A DNA stretch of 64,000 nucleotides from Anseranas semipalmata (Eukaryota > Chordata > Aves > Anseriformes > Anseranatidae): contig VXAA01007265.1 in assembly GCA_013399115.1 (NCBI GenBank), positions 498,832 through 562,831 of the forward strand. Reading direction: 5' to 3'. Under the pieces are notes generated by a model, which did no database searches, was not told where the DNA came from, and saw nothing but the letters and a program-made list of their open reading frames with translations. The translations under genes were made by a program, and so were the position numbers. Below are positions 58,901-64,000 of the stretch, in pieces. Positions within the stretch are counted from its first letter, which is position 1. Every line of letters begins with the position of its first letter.

Positions 58901-61900
58901 TCGAGGATGAGTGAGTGTCATAGGTGTCACCTTCTACTAGCAAGTAGGCAACACCCTGCTTCCCTCATCTTTTCAGGCAACAGCCACAGTGGCAACAGAG
59001 CCCCTTGTCTTTACCACTATTCTTACCACAAATGCACTTTCATTCACTGTATAAACATACGAAGAGCATTTACCCAAACAATTTTCTCCTAATGGCCTCC
59101 CCAGTTTTTTCCAGCCATGCTTAAACTAATACAGAGGGGAATTCCTCTCCATTTTAGAGCAACTTCCTTACTGCAAGGATAGGTCCTTATTAGAATTTCA
59201 TGTTTGAAAGTGGATATTTGGAGAAATGGATGTTATGCTAGTAAAGTTCTGTGTTTTGGGCAAGTCACATAAATTTTGTGCATCTCTTTTTCAGCTCTTT
59301 AAAATGAAGGTAATCATTCCTCCAAACCCCTGTAATGATACCAGAGGCTACTATAAGAATATTTAAGTTTACCAAAGGTTTTAAGTTTCACAATGAGAAA
59401 GTTAGCTCAACAGGATTTGGACCTTCCTTGGTCTGTCCAAAATTTCTTCAAGAAAATTACCAGTAACAATAATTTTCACTACTGAAAAATTTGTGCTAGC
59501 TGGAAGACAAAAGTACAAAATTGTGCCAAAGTTTAAAATATTCCAGGCTTTTAAATACCTTTTCAGTTTCCCGATGAACATTATAAAGAGAGACATTTTC
59601 TATTTAATCCATAATCTATTTAATCCAGCTTGCCCATTCCTAAGTCAGCACAGACACACACAAGATCAATTCAGATCTGTGCAGAATCTTTCCACCTACT
59701 GTGTTTAATTTCTCTGTCCAAGGCCATCATTTAAATAAATAAATAAAAACCTTTGTTCCTTCATCTGTGTTCCAAGCTACAACTGTTTTCATTAAAAACA
59801 GTAAAGGTTTTCTGGGTAGGTTGCACCTTTAAACCTAGAAATTAATTACTGATATGCACTCCTGCTGTCAAGCAACCTTGCATTTCCCTAGCTGAAGCCC
59901 AAATAACACAAAATTCATTCAGACGCCATTATAAAGCCTTGTTTTGAACTACTCATTGGCATACATTGTTTATCTCCTTCAGTTTTAACCAAATCCTTTA
60001 TCATTTTGAATTGTTTCTCTAAGTCACCCTGAAATCTTCTTTTTTTTGCAGAGAAAAATCTGTCAGCATTTGTTCCCCTGAACAAATATTCCCCATTTAT
60101 CTCAAACTGCCTTTTTCCAATCAGTCTCACAAAAAGTCACTCAAAAAGGTATAGCGCAGATGTTCCACAGCTAGCTCTTTGTTAAAAGATTTTTTACTTC
60201 CTTTTCTGGTTCTGAGCCTTCCCAAAGCTATCTGGGGGGCTGTTTTTTGTTGCTGTTGTAGGGGCATTTTTTTCAATCATGCCATAAATTTTTCAGTATG
60301 CTCTGGAATGAACTCATTGGAGAGTTTTCCTTAAAATAACAGTGGAGAGATTGGCCCTAAGCATTTGTCATTCATTGCATTTTCATTGCCATAATCTGCT
60401 TGAAACTTTCCAAGTTAGTTAGTTAAGACTTAACTTGAGGCTCCTTTCACACATGGCTGTCTCTAAACAAATTGTGTTTTGAATTGCAAGGTATTCCATC
60501 CCTACAGCCATGCAAATGGTTTCTAATACTGTAACTGCAATTGGCACTTAGGAAGAGACTCTGTAATTACTGGATGTGTACTGTGGATCTTGTTTGTAGG
60601 CAGTGACCAAATAACACTGTCAGCTGGTATGGATCAGACTCATCCTTGGAAACTTTCAGAAATTTAGGTTTGGGGCCTTGCTAACTGGCACTCTCTCTTT
60701 TCTCTCAGAGGGGTAATTTGTGTGCCATAAGCATAGTCACCTCAGCTCACTGGAACTGGAACTCTGGGTAGAAGCAGGACCCTCTTGTACCCGTATTTTT
60801 CCTGTCTGACTCTTGTAGAGGAAGCTGTGTCGTTATTATGACCACATGAACCTTCATATGTATGCATATGCACATGCATACACAGACCCTCTTCAAAAAG
60901 TCAATATTTATACACTAACCTTCAACTACCTACTGTTCATAGTGCAGGGAATTGCTGTTATTTCTAACATCACTGTGTGGCAAGGATGGGGAGATAATGA
61001 CTTCTTAATGGCCACCACCATATGTGCATGTACAGAACAAACTGGATATGATTATAAACAGTTACGTACAAATAAGAAGACTACTTAGACCTTAAACAAG
61101 TCATTCCATTTCAGGAGTTTAAAATTATATTAACAACATTTTACAGGTAGGAAACAGAGGCAAGACTTGGCCAATGCTACAAAATTTTGCCAGGATCTCA
61201 GTTAGGAGCATGAAGCAACCGTTTCCTGTACCTTCCCATAGAAGATCCTTGAGACGGAGCACAGCAATGCATACTGGGGTTGTGTCAAGGCAGCTTGGTT
61301 TCTGTGCTCACTCAGACCTTCCAGCTCTCTGAGGATCTCTCTAAACTGCCATAATGTGCCTATGGCCAGACTGGTGCCTATCACTACGAACTGGAGAGAG
61401 CTGTGCCTCATTGCGCCCTGCTCAACAGTCACATATAACCAAGCTGTGAGCTAAAAATAGCTCCCATCACTGCTGACCTGCTGTGAGCTTTCTTGAAGAT
61501 CAGCTTGGAAGGTACTATTAATCTTCCCATAATTTCCTGTTTTAGAAATGGGAGACTCCTCTGAAAAAGCTGGCAGTATAATTTTTCATCATTGTGTCTC
61601 TCTTTAGTTCCTTCCATTGAAACATAACCGGTTCTTAGCTCTTTATCTATTTTTCTCCCGTGTTGTGGCTTCTCTAGTGTGGGCACCCCATTCGAACATG
61701 TTGAAAGATCTTTGTATTCTTTCAAAGTTAAAAAAAAAGTCTCTATTGCTTCTTTTCTCTTTCTCTTTTACTGGCTTTTAAGTAGATAATCTCATCTTCT
61801 AAGCTGCTTGCTCAGATAAATGGCCATTAATATGTCCAAAATGGCTTGTGATTTTGTAGGCTGCAATTAAAACAAATGGTAGAAGAGAGCAATCCTTTTA

Positions 61901-63773
61901 ATAACTATAGAAAAGTGCTCCGTTCTGTATAGTGCTCATAGTTATTATGGTGAACAATGTAAAAGCCATTAACAGCACACATGCCCCCACCTGAGATCAA
62001 AGCTTTCACCTTACAAGCTTTTTTTTTAATCTAAAGACTTTTCTGATACGCATGTCCTGCTCTTGGGAGATATAGGGGAATCTTAGTATAACCTGACTAT
62101 ATTCACTGTCCTGATTTTCCACCAACCTGTCTACACTGGTGGCAGAGATAAATTATATACCTCCTTTCACCTCACAAATCCCATGATATCTTAATAGAGA
62201 AAAGCAGGCTTTGGTTTTACACAACATATCTCACTCAAGGTATCTTAAAGGCTCTTTGCAAGAAGATGAATAGTGATGACCCAGAATCCATGGCAGCAGA
62301 TGAGTTAGAATTTAGTCTCCAAGGGATGTCTGATAGGAATGGCTGCCTGAGATCTCTGGAGCTTGGATCTAGGCTTTGTACTAGAAGAGATACTGAGTGT
62401 AATGGTTCTTTTCCAGTAATATTCTTTTCACAGGATTTTAGACTGGGTTGCTTTGAAACAGGCAGTCAGGAATGAAGTCTATTTAATGGCACACTAAGAA
62501 GATGTGATTTTTAGCCAGAGCAGTAGTATGACTCCCTCATTCCCTCTGTTTTTTGTTACTAGCACAGTGTCAAACACTGATTCTGAATCCTGGTAAAAAA
62601 ATGAAATCACAAAAATTCTGGTTGGGAAGGAAGAGAAAAATGGTACCTTACATCACCGTTTAGGCCACCGTTCCCACTCTTCTTCATGTTCAGTTCATCA
62701 AACCCTTTGTCTGACGAGTATAAAACTGTGGAATAAATTACGACATGGCACAGCAGTCTGGCATTCCAGTCATAACAACTGTATTTTTGAAAACAGATCT
62801 GGACCAGCAATTAAATCATGAATGTAGCTATCATGGTTTGGTATAACAAAATAATTTTGCTTCTCTTTATTGACTTTCCTTTGGTTTACCTTCCAATCAT
62901 TTCCTACAATGCTAACCATTGAATACATTACCAATAGCTTGGTACCTCTAAATTACCTCTAAGCTCTCTTTTCATCCTCTTAGATATTTATACACTGAAT
63001 TAAAATCACAGTAGGACATCTATGACTTTGCTTCTACTTGCCGAGATTTAAGTTGCCTCTCTCTTCTGTTGATAGATGCACGTAGCATAATGCAAGCAGG
63101 ATATTAAAAAGCTAATTCTTTTTCTTTCCCCTCTTTAAATATCTTGCCTTTTTTTTAAGGATCAGCTAACTCAAGTAGCTCTTTTGTATTCCTTTATTAG
63201 CTTGCAGCATGCTTTGTTAAGCATGACATAGCAACACAATTTAAAAATGTACAAGAGTGGCCAAGATTAATGTGTCATTTAGTCTGATTTCCCCTCTCTG
63301 GTTATGGCTTTTTTTAAGTGGGCAAATGGCAAAATGACTTAGGAGATTTCTGCAATAACAACAATTAAAATAGCAAGAACTCAGCTTGTGCGTGTAAAAA
63401 ATGACTAGAAAGACTAGATTGATGGCTAGGTTTGTATGTCCTGAACTAAAGTGTATTTCAACTGAATGTGTGTATAGATAGAATTCAGTCTCATTTGGGC
63501 ACTAGATGGAGTTCCACTAAAAAAGAGTCTGCTAAATCTTCCATTGCCCTCCTCTCCCCAGCAGAAGAATGTGAGATTGTAGTCGTGGGTCCACCATTAC
63601 CATCCATGCTTGGTCATTATCGCGCCTGTGCAATCTGGGAGCACCATCAGTTCAAAATGGCAGCACATACAGTGCTAGGCCCACAGCTGGGACTACACAA
63701 AATCATAGGCAATGCTGGATCAGACTCCACAGGCTTTATTCTCAGGGGTTTCCATTCAGGCCAACAATTCTTC

Positions 63774-63804
63774 TCTGGTGTAAAATTGCAGTAGCTCCAC
63801 CAGA
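63774..63804. repeat. Fragment of the ctggtgtaaa-type old palindromic repeat
   Basis: tctggtgtaaaattgcag is followed by tagctccaccaga. The ends (tctggtg and caccaga) are 7-bp reverse complements, and the wording matches half of the palindromic type at 37730-37795. It ends about 12 bases before the CR1 3' terminus, so the CR1 may have inserted beside or into it. Confidence 0.35.
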
Positions 63805-63816
63805 TTTGATTAGAGA

Positions 63817-64000
63817 TCATAGAAACATAGAACAGCGCAGGTTGGAAGGGACTCAAAAGTTCACCTGGTCCAACTTTTCATGCAAAAGGGTGCCTCGATG
63901 AGATTATCTAGCACCCTATCCAGAAGCATTTTGAAAACCTGCAGTGATGTGGATTCTACCTGTGGATTCATAGGGAGGTTGTTTCTGTGATTGATTGTTC
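63817..64000 (-). mobile_element. CR1 LINE 3' fragment, runs off the window
   Basis: The left edge reads atcatagaaacatagaac, the reversed CR1 3' end, followed by ggttggaagggactcaaaag and, farther on, agcaccctatccagaagcat and aaaacctgcagtgatgtgga. These blocks belong to an older CR1 type than the copy at 17064. Only 3' UTR is in view. Whether coding sequence follows lies beyond position 64000. Confidence 0.85.

Larger units (their letters stand above)
50175..63815. other. Non-coding stretch, no gene firmly recognised
   Basis: Apart from the listed old repeat (50937-51005), simple tracts (51180-51206, 55889-55976, about 59733-59749) and exon candidates near 53.9 and 55.6-55.9 kb, I see AT-rich single-copy DNA. 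Frames of up to 135 codons (54290-54697, minus) overlap frames on the other strand and show no domain. Confidence 0.6.

Noticed and set aside
63468..63794. 108-codon plus-strand frame near the right end
   Set aside because: Opens without an ATG, runs into an old repeat fragment and has no recognised domain.
1..64000. CRISPR array, operon, phage or plasmid functions
   Set aside because: No regularly spaced repeats, no ribosome-binding-site-led gene runs and no bacterial genes; repeat content is avian.

Overview
This is vertebrate nuclear DNA, and the interspersed repeats point to a bird. Three fragments carry the diagnostic 3' end of CR1 LINEs (17064, 24872 and 63817). One solo LTR of a bird ERVL-type endogenous retrovirus lies at 49612-50174, with intact 5-bp target-site duplications. 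There are also a few old, decayed palindromic repeats of a kind common in bird, turtle and crocodile genomes. The rest is AT-rich single-copy sequence with many A/T homopolymers and (CAAA)n or (TG)n tracts. Nothing bacterial, plasmid-borne or phage-like is present: open frames are short, uncorrelated and interrupted. Long frames on both strands carry no recognisable domain outside the CR1.

Layout. 1-17063: no recognisable gene; microsatellites, an old palindromic repeat near 1815, a short CpG-enriched patch near 2460-2770, and a 10-N gap at 11682. 17064 to about 19200: a minus-strand CR1 with ORF1 and endonuclease remnants, no reverse transcriptase domain, and a 544-bp segment present twice around a single N. 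19200-24871: single-copy sequence. 24872-25068: second CR1 3' fragment. 25069-49611: single-copy sequence with a 35-bp perfect inverted repeat (29764-29798 / 30130-30164), a decayed palindromic repeat near 37730, a perfect 11-bp hairpin at 43177, and scattered exon-like segments. 49612-50174: solo LTR. 50175-63815: single-copy sequence with another copy of the old palindromic family and a possible two-exon structure near 55.6-55.9 kb. 63817 to the end: third CR1, running off the window.

I recognise no host protein-coding gene, and no tRNA, rRNA or other structured RNA gene. The window fits intergenic or long-intron DNA. Several segments are bounded by good splice consensus; they are listed as low-confidence exon candidates because some such pairs are expected by chance in 64 kb. 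I did not find a novel biological system. The best leads are a probable assembly duplication inside the CR1, the internally deleted CR1 itself, the perfect inverted repeat at 29.8-30.2 kb, and the 32-nt mini-exon at 55827. Single Ns lie mostly in homopolymers and mark sequence of limited quality.
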